Assembly: GCF_000935125.1 (NCBI RefSeq)
Contig: NZ_JRKI01000034.1
Span: 310,001-374,000 of the forward strand
Source: Streptomyces natalensis ATCC 27448
GTDB taxonomy: Bacteria > Actinomycetota > Actinomycetes > Streptomycetales > Streptomycetaceae
Direction of reading: 5' to 3'
Length of the DNA stretch: 64,000 bases
Notes under the pieces: model-generated
Seen by the model: only the letters and a program-made list of their open reading frames with translations
Database searches by the model: none
Told to the model about the DNA's origin: nothing
Translations under genes and position numbers: made by a program
Shown: positions 1 to 8,347 of the stretch, in pieces
Numbering within the stretch: the first letter of the stretch is position 1
How the letters are laid out: each line of letters begins with the position of its first letter

Positions 1-1
1 T

Positions 2-274
2 TCCTATGGCGCGACGCATATGAACAACATCAAGAACATCCCGGAGTTGAGCGCCCTGCCGAACCACGACTGGGTGAAGTTCGCCGAGTCGATGGGGGCG
101 ACCGGTTTCCGGGTGACGTCGATCGGTGAACTGGACACCGTGGTGCAGAAGATCAAGGACATCGACGGGGTCCATGTCCTGCACCTCGTCGTCGATCGCG
201 ACGCCCCTACTCCGGCCGGCTCGTACCGGTCCAATCTCAAAGCCTTCGAGGCGTCCAACACCGGGGCAAGGTAG
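2..274 (+). CDS. C-terminal end of a thiamine-diphosphate-dependent enzyme (acetolactate synthase-like), 5' truncated by window
   Basis: The frame is open from the first bases of the window, so the gene starts upstream. The visible 90 residues begin with an S-Y-G-A-T-H stretch and continue with a conserved-looking NHDWVKFAESMGATGFRV segment and an EL-x-T-V helix. This is the pattern of the PYR/TPP-binding C-terminal domain of acetolactate synthase and benzoylformate decarboxylase relatives, where an N-x-x-Y-G loop follows the Mg-TPP motif. The substrate cannot be told because the catalytic N-terminal domains lie outside the window. The stop codon is 7 bases before the exporter gene, so the two are probably one operon. 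Confidence 0.6.
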   Translation, partial: SYGATHMNNIKNIPELSALPNHDWVKFAESMGATGFRVTSIGELDTVVQKIKDIDGVHVLHLVVDRDAPTPAGSYRSNLKAFEASNTGAR

Positions 275-281
275 CAAGGGA

Positions 282-1505
282 ATGTCTGTCACCCGATTTA
301 CCCGACGCGAGGCACGCGTTCTGTTCTTCGCCTTCTTCAGCGTCGTCCTCGGCCTGATGGCAGTGGATTTCTTCAACCCTTCCCTGCCGGCCATCCAGGA
401 CGATCTGTCGGTCAGCCAGAGCGCGATGAAGAACCTGATCGTGTTCTACATGATAGTGCTCGGCCTGGCGCAGTTCTTCTACGGCAGTTTGTCCGACACC
501 AGGGGCCGTAAGGTCGCCCTGTTGATCGGACTCGCCGTCGCGGCCGTCGGCCTGTTCGTGGGCTATACCGCCCACAGCGTCACGGTGTTGAACATCTCCC
601 GTGCGCTGACTGCGCTGGGAACCGCGTCGTGCACGGTGATCTCCCGGGCGCTGATCGTCGACACCCTCGACGAGCCCGTCAAGCTGCGCAAGGCGTTCTC
701 CTACTTCTCGATGGCCTGTCAGCTGTCGCCGTCGCTGGCCCCACTGCCGGGCAGTTTCATCGGTGCTCACTTCGGCTGGCGCGTGCAGTTCCTGCTGTTC
801 TCCGTTGCGGTCGTCCTCGGCCTGGTCGTGGTCTTCTTCCTGATGCCCGAGACGCACCCCGAGTTGGAACGTGAACACGGCGGAACGAGCAAGGTCCTGG
901 CGTACACGACCGTGCTGAAGGACATCAATTTTACTTCCTACAGCATCGCCTCCGCACTGATCTTCTCCTTCACGATCGCCTACTACGCGACGGCTCCGTT
1001 CGCCTTCCACGCGCTGCACGTCAGCCCGATCGGCAACAGCCTCTTCTACATCCTCTATTCGGCGTCCATCGTCTGCGGATCGTTCTTCAACAGCTGGGTC
1101 CGCTGGGGTCCACGGGACACCTATGTCAGAGGTTTGGCCGCCTACCTGCTCGTCTTCATCGTCGCGGCCTTCGCCGACCTCGACGGCAGCCTGCTGCGGA
1201 TCGGCGTCTTCTCGGTCGCCCTGGGCTTCACGTGCGGAGTGATGGCCCCGCTGACCCTGACGCTCAGCATGACCAAAGTGGAGACCGCTCGCGGCGCCGC
1301 GAGCGCGTTGCAGGGAGCCATCAAGATGTTCTTCACCGGTGTGCTGATGGTGGTGTTCGACAGCGTCGACATCGCTGGTTTCACGCCCATCGTCCTGGTC
1401 TTCCTCGGCTTCGGCGCGGCACTGCTCGCGCTGTTCGCCCTCACCGCGGCCGCGAACCGGAAAGAAAGAGAAAAGGTCGGCATTCCGGAGAAGCAAACCA
1501 GCTGA
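282..1505 (+). CDS. MFS exporter, Bcr/CflA-like
   Basis: This 407-residue protein has about 12 hydrophobic segments and the Bcr/CflA signature around residues 25-75: a D-F-x-x-P-S-L-P-A-I first-helix motif and the loop G-x-L-S-D-x-x-G-R-K/R after helix 2. Such proteins are proton-driven exporters of drugs or small metabolites in the cytoplasmic membrane. I chose the ATG at 282 because an AAGGGA ribosome site lies just before it; a longer in-frame ORF from 126 would overlap the upstream gene. The gene sits between a TPP enzyme and a methyltransferase, so it may export the product of that small operon. The substrate is unknown. Confidence 0.85.
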   Translation: MSVTRFTRREARVLFFAFFSVVLGLMAVDFFNPSLPAIQDDLSVSQSAMKNLIVFYMIVLGLAQFFYGSLSDTRGRKVALLIGLAVAAVGLFVGYTAHSVTVLNISRALTALGTASCTVISRALIVDTLDEPVKLRKAFSYFSMACQLSPSLAPLPGSFIGAHFGWRVQFLLFSVAVVLGLVVVFFLMPETHPELEREHGGTSKVLAYTTVLKDINFTSYSIASALIFSFTIAYYATAPFAFHALHVSPIGNSLFYILYSASIVCGSFFNSWVRWGPRDTYVRGLAAYLLVFIVAAFADLDGSLLRIGVFSVALGFTCGVMAPLTLTLSMTKVETARGAASALQGAIKMFFTGVLMVVFDSVDIAGFTPIVLVFLGFGAALLALFALTAAANRKEREKVGIPEKQTS

Positions 1506-1582
1506 CCTCGGCGTGGTTTCGCAGCGAAGCCTTACCGCACCATCCCCACATCGGTCCTTCATGTGTGCATGATTAAGGAGAT

Positions 1583-2596
1583 ATGGTGTCGATTGGTATC
1601 GAAGGTATTTCCGTAGCCGGCAGTGACCTCCTTGCTCAACTCGACCAACTGCGCGTCCACTCGCCGAAGATGCACCAGTGCATCGACCGGTCCCGCCTCC
1701 ATTCCTGGAAGAAAGAGCAGGAAGCCGATGAGGTCATTCGTGACGACTTCGGTTCCGACATCGCCGGCGGCAGGGGCTCCAGCTACGTCCGCGCCCAGCA
1801 GCTGAACGTCGACGCTCGGGCCGCGGGGATTCGCCAGCTCATTGAGCTGATGACGCAGGGAAGCGAGGGAACCCAGGCGATCGTCGACCTTCTCGGAGGC
1901 GACGGACTGGTGCGGCGGGTCTGTTCCCGCATCGGCCTGTCCGACGTCGAGATCATGACCTGCGACGCGTCACCCCATATGGTGCAGACCGCATGGGCGA
2001 CAGGTGTCCCGGCGCTGCTCCAGCGAGCCGAACGGCAACTCTTCCGGTCCGGTTCGGTGGACGGAGTCCTCCTCGCCTACGGAACCCACCATATCCCGCC
2101 CACGCTACGCCAGTTGGTGGCCGAGGAGTCCTATCGGGTCCTGCGGCCGGGCGGCGCCTTCCTGCTCCATGACTTCCTTTCCGGATCCCCCATGGACACC
2201 TGGTTCACGAAGGTGGTCGACCGCCACTCCCACACCGGCCACGACTACGCCCACTTCTCGGAGGACGAGATCGGTCAGTACCTGGCAGAGGTGGGATTCG
2301 ACTTCAAGATAATGGAGATCGACGACTCGTACACCGCGACGGGAGTCACCCCGGACGAGGCCGAGCAGAACCTCGGCGAATATCTGGTGGACATGTACGG
2401 CCTGCGCAAGGTGGTGGAGTCGCTCGGCCCACAACAAGCACACCGCTGGGCGATCGAACAGGCCAAGTCGATCTTCCGCTACCCCGAGCAGCCAGGGATG
2501 ACGTCCTCTTCCACGGTCGAACGAATCGATGACAGCAGTCTTTGGAGGTGCACCGTTCCACGACGCGCGGTCATCGGAATCGGCTGGAAACCCTGA
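1583..2596 (+). CDS. class I SAM-dependent methyltransferase
   Basis: A protein of about 337 residues with the end of a class I methyltransferase fold: the VLRPGGAFLLHDF segment is the typical post-motif III strand, preceded by a predicted acidic SAM-binding strand near residues 125-135 (VEIMTCDAS). The first 95 residues are unusual and carry no motif I that I recognise. AAGGAG lies at 1575-1580, only 2 bases from the ATG at 1583 but 5 bases from an in-frame GTG at 1586, which may be the true start. It follows the exporter by about 77 bases and is closed by a strong hairpin at 2623-2664. The acceptor substrate is unknown. Confidence 0.75.
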   Translation: MVSIGIEGISVAGSDLLAQLDQLRVHSPKMHQCIDRSRLHSWKKEQEADEVIRDDFGSDIAGGRGSSYVRAQQLNVDARAAGIRQLIELMTQGSEGTQAIVDLLGGDGLVRRVCSRIGLSDVEIMTCDASPHMVQTAWATGVPALLQRAERQLFRSGSVDGVLLAYGTHHIPPTLRQLVAEESYRVLRPGGAFLLHDFLSGSPMDTWFTKVVDRHSHTGHDYAHFSEDEIGQYLAEVGFDFKIMEIDDSYTATGVTPDEAEQNLGEYLVDMYGLRKVVESLGPQQAHRWAIEQAKSIFRYPEQPGMTSSSTVERIDDSSLWRCTVPRRAVIGIGWKP

Positions 2597-2622
2597 CCAC
2601 GAGGCAGCTGTCCCACGACATG

Positions 2623-2664
2623 CCGCGCCCTGGTCCCCGACGAAAGCCGGGGACCAGGGCGCGG
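2623..2664 (+). terminator. strong hairpin terminator after the methyltransferase gene
   Basis: A perfect 17-bp inverted repeat (CCGCGCCCTGGTCCCCG at 2623-2639 and its complement at 2648-2664) encloses an 8-base loop. There is no T-run, as is usual for actinomycete terminators. It separates the methyltransferase from the LysR gene. Confidence 0.8.
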
Positions 2665-2748
2665 AAATCCGCTCAGCCCAGGATGAGCGATGATGGCTTT
2701 TCAGGCACCCGCCACACAGACAAGCGATCACACACACAGAGGCTGACC

Positions 2749-3720
2749 TTGACTCATTCCGGTCTGCTGCGGCGCTTGGAATACTTTCTCGCCGTCGCCG
2801 AAGAATTACACCTGGGACGCGCCGCCGAACGTTGCCACGTCACCCAGCCCACCCTCTCCCAGCAGATCAAGGTGCTGGAGAAGGAACTGGACACACGGCT
2901 GCTGGAACGCAGCAAAACAGGCATCTCCCTGAGTGCCGCGGGCGAGATCCTCCGCCACGAGGCACCACACCTGCTGGGCCACATCCACTCGATCAGAACG
3001 AAGCTCAAGGCCGCCTCCTCGGACGGGCACCGTCTGGTTCGGGTGGCCTTCAGCCGCGCGGGCCACGCCCTGGGGCAACGCGCCATGGTCGCCGAGTTCC
3101 GCCGGGAGCACCCGGCCGTGGACGTCACGATCGCCTCCGGCTGGTCCCAGGGCAACGTCCACCTCGTACGCGCCAGAGAGGTCGACTTCGCCTTCGTCCG
3201 ACCCCCGATCGAAGCCGACGACCTCCAACTCCACATGGTGGGATCCAGTGAGATCGTGATGCTGGCTCCCACCCCGCTCACCCGGTCGACGGGTCCCGCG
3301 CCCGCCGAACTTCCCCTCATCATGTGGCCCCGTGACCAGGCCCCCGGCTACTACGACCACCTCCTGCGCATCATCAGCCGTGAGGGCGTCGGCCATGTCG
3401 TCCGGGAGGAACCCGACTACGCCAACATCGCCTCGGCGGTGGCCGCCGGCGACGGAATCTCCTTCATGGACCGGGGCATCGCCGAATGGCTCACCCACGG
3501 CGAGGACACCCAGGTCCTCCACCTGCGCGCCAGCGCCGCTCACGCCCCACTCGGGGTGATCAGCCGCAGAGACCAGTGCGAAAACCTGGCAACCCGCTTC
3601 GTCCATGCCTGCCGTCGAGCCACCGCCGCCGAACTCTCCCCCACCGCCGGCAGGCTTCCCGTCGAGCCTGCACGACCGACGTTCGGCGTGACTGACGATC
3701 AAGGAAGTGGCGTCAAGTGA
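2749..3720 (+). CDS. LysR-family transcriptional regulator
   Basis: The protein (about 323 residues) has the full LysR winged helix-turn-helix at residues 5-65 (LEYFLAVAEELHLGRAA, then TQPTLSQQIKVLE and LLER) followed by a periplasmic-binding-like effector domain. These proteins bind DNA as tetramers and respond to a small-molecule inducer. The TTG at 2749 has AGAGG 6 bases upstream and gives a usual LysR N-terminus; an in-frame ATG at 2683 would add 22 unlikely residues. The gene is translationally coupled to the next ORF (GTGA overlap). Its likely targets are the neighbouring genes, but no divergent promoter is visible. Confidence 0.9.
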   Translation: MTHSGLLRRLEYFLAVAEELHLGRAAERCHVTQPTLSQQIKVLEKELDTRLLERSKTGISLSAAGEILRHEAPHLLGHIHSIRTKLKAASSDGHRLVRVAFSRAGHALGQRAMVAEFRREHPAVDVTIASGWSQGNVHLVRAREVDFAFVRPPIEADDLQLHMVGSSEIVMLAPTPLTRSTGPAPAELPLIMWPRDQAPGYYDHLLRIISREGVGHVVREEPDYANIASAVAAGDGISFMDRGIAEWLTHGEDTQVLHLRASAAHAPLGVISRRDQCENLATRFVHACRRATAAELSPTAGRLPVEPARPTFGVTDDQGSGVK

Positions 3721-4034
3721 CCGATATCGTGGGCAAGTTGGCGGCCGAGGATCATCCGACCGCGCCGAACGGCCGCGACGCGGAGGTCCTGCCGCGAGCG
3801 TCGGGCGTAGTCGACGGAGCCGTCAGCGCGGTGAGCAATCAGGACGGCAGTGTCTCCCTGCACATCAGGGTCAGCATGCCCGGCCGCGTCGACAGCGACC
3901 TGATCGAGGTGATCCTCCCCCGCGAGCACAAGGAAGCTCTCGCGGAGGCCATCGCCACTCCCCCATCGGCCGCCCGAGCCCCTCACCCTCCGGCGATCCC
4001 GTGCACCGTGGGTGTGGGCCAGCCGCATCCGTGA
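3717..4034 (+). CDS. small protein of unknown function, coupled to LysR gene
   Basis: A 105-residue acidic protein whose GTG start at 3717 overlaps the LysR stop codon (GTGA), with AAGGAAG at 3701-3707 as ribosome site. Residues 45-75 read as a small alternating strand/helix unit (GSVSLHIRVSMPGRVDSDLI); the last 25 residues are proline-rich and look disordered. I recognise no family. The overlap strongly suggests co-translation with the regulator, and a hairpin at 4042-4083 ends the unit. Confidence 0.6.
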   Translation: MTDIVGKLAAEDHPTAPNGRDAEVLPRASGVVDGAVSAVSNQDGSVSLHIRVSMPGRVDSDLIEVILPREHKEALAEAIATPPSAARAPHPPAIPCTVGVGQPHP

Positions 4035-4041
4035 GCCCCGG

Positions 4042-4083
4042 CCGGGCCGGCCGAGCACGTCCCGCCGCTCTCGGCCGGCCCGG
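4042..4083 (+). terminator. hairpin terminator after the LysR operon
   Basis: Perfect 14-bp stem (CCGGGCCGGCCGAG at 4042-4055, complement at 4070-4083) with a 14-base loop, 8 bases after the small gene's stop codon. Confidence 0.75.
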
Positions 4084-4385
4084 AGCCTCCCAACCGTCCC
4101 GCTCCGGACGTTATCCACCCATTGCGGACCACCACATCCGGCAGGCGTCGCACCCGTCCCGCGTGATACGTGTCATAGAAAAATCTCCGAAACCGGAGGC
4201 AACTGCCCCGTTTCGGCGAGATCTGCCCCCTCGCTACTGCCCGGCCGCCTCCCGCCTCCCGCAGCAGATCTCTAGGCGCCACGACGGCGCAGCCTTACGA
4301 TCAGCGCCTGCCGCACCGCGCACCCCCATACCGCGACGGCCTCTCTTCAATTCCTGATGTTGTTTTTGACCCAGAAGAAGGCTTC
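4084..4385. other. intergenic region upstream of the lipoprotein gene
   Basis: No gene supported here. The region should hold the promoter of the lipoprotein gene; the stretch just before it (TTCCTGATGTTGTTTTTGAC, 4350-4369) is the most AT-rich part and is followed by the ribosome site AAGAAGG at 4375-4381. No clear -10/-35 pair was identified. Confidence 0.4.
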
Positions 4386-5114
4386 ATGAAGCTTCGTCGT
4401 GCCTTGGTGGCGGTCGCCGCGACCACCGTGCTGCCGTTCGCGCTCGCCGCGTGTTCCTCCGGTGACACCGGCAAGAAATCGACGGCCGCGTCCGCACCGT
4501 CAGCCAGTCCCGCAGCGGGCGCCCCGAACGCCGGTCTGCTCAACGGCACCCGGCTGAAGGCCCTGCTTCTTCCGGCCGCGGTACTGCCCAAGGGCTACCA
4601 CGTCGACCCCCACACCTCGCGTAACACGGGTACGGCCTTCCAGCCCCCCGCGTCGAGCAAGGCCGTGGATCTGGCGGGCGCGTGTCCGAAGTTGGAGGCC
4701 AGTGCCTGGGTCGAGACCAGCGGGGTCCCCAGCGCCTCCTTCGCCCAAGCCGACTTCATGAACGCCTCCCAGGAGGAGTTCAACGAGGAGATCGACACTT
4801 ACCGAGGCTCGGACGCCCAGACGGTCATGACGCGCCTGGACAAGGTGCTCACGCACTGCGCGCACTTCAAGGACACCTCCAACGGCACCACCGCGTCCGT
4901 GACGATCAAGACCACGAAGGTCCCGAAGGTGGGCGACCAGACGCTCAAGGCCGTGCTCTCCGCACCCGAGTGGGAAGGTGGCACCACCCTGGTGGCGACG
5001 CGGGTCGGGAACACCGTGATCACCACCTTCTACAACGTCCAGTCCCATGACATGGGCGCCGCCGGCCTCGGTCTGACGGGGAAGATCGCGGCACAGGTGG
5101 CTCACGCGAAATAA
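4386..5114 (+). CDS. secreted lipoprotein of unknown function
   Basis: A 242-residue protein with a classical lipoprotein signal: positively charged MKLRR, a hydrophobic core, and the lipobox L-A-A-C with Cys at about residue 22. A short Ser/Ala-rich linker follows, then a compact domain with two further cysteines (near ACPKL and THCAHF) that could form a disulfide. Streptomyces carries many such lipoproteins with an alpha/beta domain of the LpqN/PknH-sensor type, which this may be, but I cannot confirm that. The start has AAGAAGG 4 bases away. Transcription meets the convergent copper oxidase gene at a shared hairpin. Confidence 0.75.
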   Translation: MKLRRALVAVAATTVLPFALAACSSGDTGKKSTAASAPSASPAAGAPNAGLLNGTRLKALLLPAAVLPKGYHVDPHTSRNTGTAFQPPASSKAVDLAGACPKLEASAWVETSGVPSASFAQADFMNASQEEFNEEIDTYRGSDAQTVMTRLDKVLTHCAHFKDTSNGTTASVTIKTTKVPKVGDQTLKAVLSAPEWEGGTTLVATRVGNTVITTFYNVQSHDMGAAGLGLTGKIAAQVAHAK

Positions 5115-5140
5115 CCGGGCCCCGGCCGCGGGCGGTACTA

Positions 5141-5192
5141 CGGTGCCGCCCCGCCGGTGGGCGCATGGTGCGTCTCCGGCGGGGCGGCACCG
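5141..5192. terminator. bidirectional terminator between lipoprotein and copper oxidase genes
   Basis: Perfect 17-bp inverted repeat (CGGTGCCGCCCCGCCGG at 5141-5157, complement at 5176-5192) with an 18-base loop that itself can form a CGCA/TGCG mini-stem. It lies between two convergent stop codons. Confidence 0.85.
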
Positions 5193-5196
5193 GTGG

Positions 5197-6867
5197 CTAC
5201 CTGCGGTAGCCCAGGACCGTCATCATCCCGGACTCGGCGTGGTAGACGTTGTGGCAGTGGATCATCCACAGCCCCGGATTGTCGGCGTCGAAGTCGACGT
5301 CGAGCGTCTGGCCGGGCAGCACGATCGCGGTGTCCTTGCGCGGCCCGCCGTCCGGCAGCGCGAAGGTGTGGCCGTGCAGGTGCATGGGGTGCCACATCTG
5401 GGTGCGGTTGACGAAGGACAGCCGCACGCGTTCGCCCGAGCGGACCGGATACCGCCGCGCCGGATCGTACTTCTTGCCGTTGATGGCCCAGTCGTAGGCG
5501 GCCATGGAACCGGTGAGCCTGAGTGCGATCGTGCGATCGGGCCTGCCGGACTTCAGGCGGACCGATCCGTCGGCCTTCAGCTGCCGGGCTTGCCGCAGCC
5601 GTCCGTCCAGCTCCTTGGGGCGTACGGACGGCTTGGGCGCCGCACCGCCACCCGTGCGCAGTACCGCCATCGCCGACCGCTTCTTGCCCTCGGCCAGCGC
5701 GGTGAGCGGGAAGGCGCCGTCCTTGACGGTGACCAGGACGTCGTAGCGTTCGCCCATGCCCAGCAGCAGCGCGTCCGTCTCCGCGTGCTCGACGGGGAAG
5801 CCGTCGGTGTGGGTGACGGTCATCGTGTGGCCGCCGAGGGCCACGCGGAAGGCGGTGTCGCCACCGGCGTTGATGAAGCGGATGCGGATACGGTCGCCGG
5901 GTCGGGCGCGGAAGACCTGCGGATCGTCGGGCGTGCGGCCGTTGACGAGGTAGTACGGGTAGGCCACGTCACCCGCGTCGCCGCCGAGCAGCCTGCTGGT
6001 TGCGCCCATCAGCATCCGGGACGGGCCGGAGGGCTTGGCGGAGGGCTTGGCGGAGGGCTTGGCGGAGGGCTTGGCGGAGGGCTTGGAGGACGGGGCCGCC
6101 TTGGCGGTCGTCCTGGTGGTCATCGACATGTTGGACATGCCCTGTCCGCCCATGTCCATGTCCATACCACCGGAGTCGCCCATGTCCATGCCGCCCATGC
6201 CGTTGCCGAGTTCGGCGAGCACCGCGTCGGGCGTGCTGCCGTCCACGCCGTCGACCCAGTCGTCCAGGACGACGACCCACTCCTTGTCGTACGTCAGCGG
6301 CTCCTTGGGGTCCTCGACGATCAGCGGGGCGTACAGCCCGCGGTCCTGCTGTGCGCCGGAGTGCGGGTGGAACCAGTACGTGCCGGGATGAGCGGCGGCG
6401 AAGCGGTACTCGTAGGAGGCCCCGGCCTTGATCGGCGTTTGCGTCAGGCCGGGGGTGCCGTCCATGTCGTTGCGCAGGGCCAGGCCGTGCCAGTGGATGG
6501 AGGTGGGCTGCGGCAGGTGGTTGGCGAGCGTGAGGGCGAGGGTGTCGCCCGCGGTGACGCGGACCTCCTTGCCCGGCAGGTCGTCGCCGTAGGCCCAGGA
6601 GCTGACTGTACGGCCGCCGAGGTCGAGGCGGGCCGGGGTGGCGGTGAGCTTCACCTTCCGGACGGAGCCGCTTACGGATGCCGCGCGCTTCGTCTCCGCG
6701 GCGGCGACCTCCTTGCCGTGGGGCGACACGTAGCCTTCGGAGCCGGCCGGCGGCTTGTCACCGTGGCCCGCATGGTCAGTGCCGGAACCCGAGCAGGCGG
6801 CGAGCAGTCCGCCGCCGGCGAAGGCGATTCCGGTGCCGAGCACGGCGCGGCGAGTGGGTGTGCGCAT
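5197..6867 (-). CDS. exported three-domain multicopper oxidase with Met-rich segment
   Basis: The 557-residue protein starts with a twin-arginine signal (TPTRRAVLGTG) and a lipobox-like LLAAC, so it is exported folded, probably as a lipoprotein. All copper motifs are visible: HWHG, HPHSG, the C-terminal HPMHLHGH, and the T1/T3 segment HCHNVYHAESGMM. Between domains there is a Met/Asp/Gly-rich stretch and five KPSA repeats. The family oxidises Cu(I) or phenols and protects against copper. I chose the ATG at 6867 because GAGGTG lies about 10 bases upstream; the GTG at 6879 has no such site. It follows the DUF6153-like gene by 90 bases, suggesting one copper-controlled operon. Confidence 0.92.
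   Translation of the reverse strand: MRTPTRRAVLGTGIAFAGGGLLAACSGSGTDHAGHGDKPPAGSEGYVSPHGKEVAAAETKRAASVSGSVRKVKLTATPARLDLGGRTVSSWAYGDDLPGKEVRVTAGDTLALTLANHLPQPTSIHWHGLALRNDMDGTPGLTQTPIKAGASYEYRFAAAHPGTYWFHPHSGAQQDRGLYAPLIVEDPKEPLTYDKEWVVVLDDWVDGVDGSTPDAVLAELGNGMGGMDMGDSGGMDMDMGGQGMSNMSMTTRTTAKAAPSSKPSAKPSAKPSAKPSAKPSGPSRMLMGATSRLLGGDAGDVAYPYYLVNGRTPDDPQVFRARPGDRIRIRFINAGGDTAFRVALGGHTMTVTHTDGFPVEHAETDALLLGMGERYDVLVTVKDGAFPLTALAEGKKRSAMAVLRTGGGAAPKPSVRPKELDGRLRQARQLKADGSVRLKSGRPDRTIALRLTGSMAAYDWAINGKKYDPARRYPVRSGERVRLSFVNRTQMWHPMHLHGHTFALPDGGPRKDTAIVLPGQTLDVDFDADNPGLWMIHCHNVYHAESGMMTVLGYRR
6028..6087 (-). repeat. 12-bp in-frame tandem repeat (KPSA x5) in the copper oxidase
   Basis: Five direct copies of GGAGGGCTTGGC (the last ends in A) encode KPSA repeats in a linker of the oxidase. 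The copies are identical at the DNA level, so copy number may vary between strains. Confidence 0.85.
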
Positions 6868-6957
6868 GATGGGGTGCACCTCGTATCGGTGTTGATGCGT
6901 AAGGCGTAGGGGAGTTGGCGCAGTCCGCGGCTCCGGAGGGAGCGGCGGATGGCGTTC

Positions 6958-7410
6958 CTATACGCGCAGCACCGACAACTGGGCGAGGAGCGTTCCGCGG
7001 CGGGGCGGTGGAATCGGCCGTAGGGCGTGCGGCAGCTGCGCGAGGACGGCGGCCGGTACGTCCGTCGGCCGGTGCGTGAAGGCCGCGCCGAGCAGCAGCG
7101 CGAGGACCCCGGCGCCGAGCACGGCCAGGCAGACGGACGACGGGTCCATCCCTCCGACGGGCTTCGGGTGCTCGGCCCGGCGCGCCTCGGCCGCGGATTC
7201 CGCGGTGTGGTGCATGGGCATGCGAACGGCCGTCGCGGTGACACTGACGGACATAGCCGTATTGCCGGACATATCCGCATCACCGGACACACGGGACGCG
7301 CAGTGTTCGGCGGGGTGTCCGAAGCTGTGCATCGCGACGATGCCGAAGAGCAGCGCGGTGAAGAGCAGCAGCCGACCGCACAAGGCGGTGGATCTCCGCT
7401 GCCCGGACAC
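6958..7410 (-). CDS. small DUF6153-like membrane protein, copper-associated
   Basis: A 150-residue protein with one N-terminal hydrophobic segment (LLLFTALLFGIVAMHSFGHP), a His/Met-containing middle (MPMHH), a second hydrophobic segment (SVCLAVLGAGVLALLLGAA) and a basic, proline-rich tail. This two-helix layout with an H-S-F-G-H-P motif matches the uncharacterised DUF6153 family of actinomycetes, an assignment from memory. The GTG at 7410 has GGGAGG exactly 6 bases upstream, better than the TTG at 7416. It is the first gene of the presumed copper operon with the multicopper oxidase; the His and Met residues suggest metal handling, which is inference. Confidence 0.7.
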   Translation of the reverse strand: MSGQRRSTALCGRLLLFTALLFGIVAMHSFGHPAEHCASRVSGDADMSGNTAMSVSVTATAVRMPMHHTAESAAEARRAEHPKPVGGMDPSSVCLAVLGAGVLALLLGAAFTHRPTDVPAAVLAQLPHALRPIPPPRRGTLLAQLSVLRV

Positions 7411-7421
7411 TGGCAACCTCC

Positions 7422-7474
7422 CGTGCGCTGCCGAATGGACTGTTCCGACGTGCGCTGTCGAATGGACTGTTCCG
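7422..7474. repeat. 26-bp direct repeat in the copper operon leader
   Basis: Two 26-base copies beginning CGTGCGCTG lie at 7422-7447 and 7449-7474, differing at one base. They sit between the ribosome site of the DUF6153-like gene and the CsoR-like box. Role unknown. Confidence 0.8.
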
Positions 7475-7475
7475 C

Positions 7476-7501
7476 ATCGTACCCGGAGGGGGTATGGGTA
7501 C
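7476..7501 (-). promoter_or_regulatory. CsoR-like operator overlapping the copper operon promoter
   Basis: TACCCGGAGGGGGTA (7480-7494) is an imperfect inverted repeat with a G-tract, nested in a wider GTACCC/GGGTAC pair (7479-7484, 7496-7501). CsoR copper repressors of actinomycetes bind TACCC-N5-GGGTA-like sites. On the minus strand the box overlaps a TACGAT -10-like hexamer (7481-7476), about 70 bases before the DUF6153-like start, so a bound repressor would block transcription. Binding is inferred. Confidence 0.45.
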
Positions 7502-7844
7502 GCCGGGGCGGGCTGGCGGCATCTGCCAGGCTGTGCCGTCTGCGCAGGTCAGCGCCGTCCTCGCTGACATCGGCCGTAAGGGCATTCCGGTGGCGCGGTC
7601 CGGTCCCCGTGCCGAGCCCTTCGAGCGGTTTGGGCAGTCCGTCGACGCCACCCAAGTGACCATTCCGGTCCCGGGTTTCACGGGCTTCGACGGCCCGGAC
7701 GCCGCCACATTGCTTGCGGCCGCCGAGCGCGCGCTTCCCAGCGCAGCCCATTGTCAGAGCCGTATGGAACACTCGCCGCCGTTGTTCGATCAAGAGGTCA
7801 AGCAAGCAGTACAACGAGCGGTACACCAAGGGGGATGGTTTTCC
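7502..7844. other. intergenic region between the copper operon and the DUF1877 gene
   Basis: The frame of the DUF1877 gene is open back to 7494, but the upstream part has no family resemblance and a clear ribosome site lies at 7828-7835. I treat it as leader or promoter region. No other gene is supported. Confidence 0.4.
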
Positions 7845-8330
7845 ATGGGCGTCAGCATCGGGTTCATCTGCGCGACAACCGAGGAGCTGAACAGGGCGGA
7901 GAAGGAACCGAGTTGGGCTGAAGCCTTCGTCTACGATCTGTACGACAACGACGACTTTCCGATGCCGGACCGTCCCTATGGAGACCCGGACAAGGCGTTC
8001 GCCGGCCTCCAGTTCCTCTTCGACGCGACGGACGTGCCCCTCGACTTCCTGATGGACGGGTCCCCGATCCTGGAGGACGGCACCCTGTTCGGGTGGTCCG
8101 CGGAACAGATCGAGACCCTGGCACGACGACTGCGAGCGACCCCGTGGGAGCAGTTGGCGGCCCACTACGCCCCGCAGCGGATGACGCGGGGCAACGTGTA
8201 CCCCAACACGTGGCAATTCCGCCCCGAGGATGAACTGGAGTGGCTCAAGGGCGCCTACGGCGAAATTGTCACCTTCTTCGCTGCGGCAGCCGAGCGCGGA
8301 TACGGGGCGTTCATGAGCTTCAGCTTCTAG
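7845..8330 (+). CDS. DUF1877-family protein (YfbM-like)
   Basis: A 161-residue protein that starts MGVSIGF and contains the family's layout: an N-terminal strand, a D-K-A-F-A-G-L-Q-F-L helix around residue 45 (in place of the usual DKAWHALH), a central strand pair, a V-Y-P-x-x-W element, and a C-terminal helix rich in Ala before a final strand. Function of DUF1877 is unknown. The start at 7845 has AAGGGGGA 9 bases upstream. It is monocistronic and convergent with the kinase operon. Confidence 0.75.
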   Translation: MGVSIGFICATTEELNRAEKEPSWAEAFVYDLYDNDDFPMPDRPYGDPDKAFAGLQFLFDATDVPLDFLMDGSPILEDGTLFGWSAEQIETLARRLRATPWEQLAAHYAPQRMTRGNVYPNTWQFRPEDELEWLKGAYGEIVTFFAAAAERGYGAFMSFSF

Positions 8331-8347
8331 CCAGGTTGCGCGCCGCC

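Noticed and set aside
6028..6087. Tandem 12-bp repeat as a CRISPR or operator array
   Set aside because: No spacers; it codes for KPSA repeats in the oxidase linker.
5143..6909. Long open frame on the plus strand opposite the copper oxidase
   Set aside because: It is a shadow of the high-GC oxidase gene: low-complexity translation, no family motif, no ribosome site.
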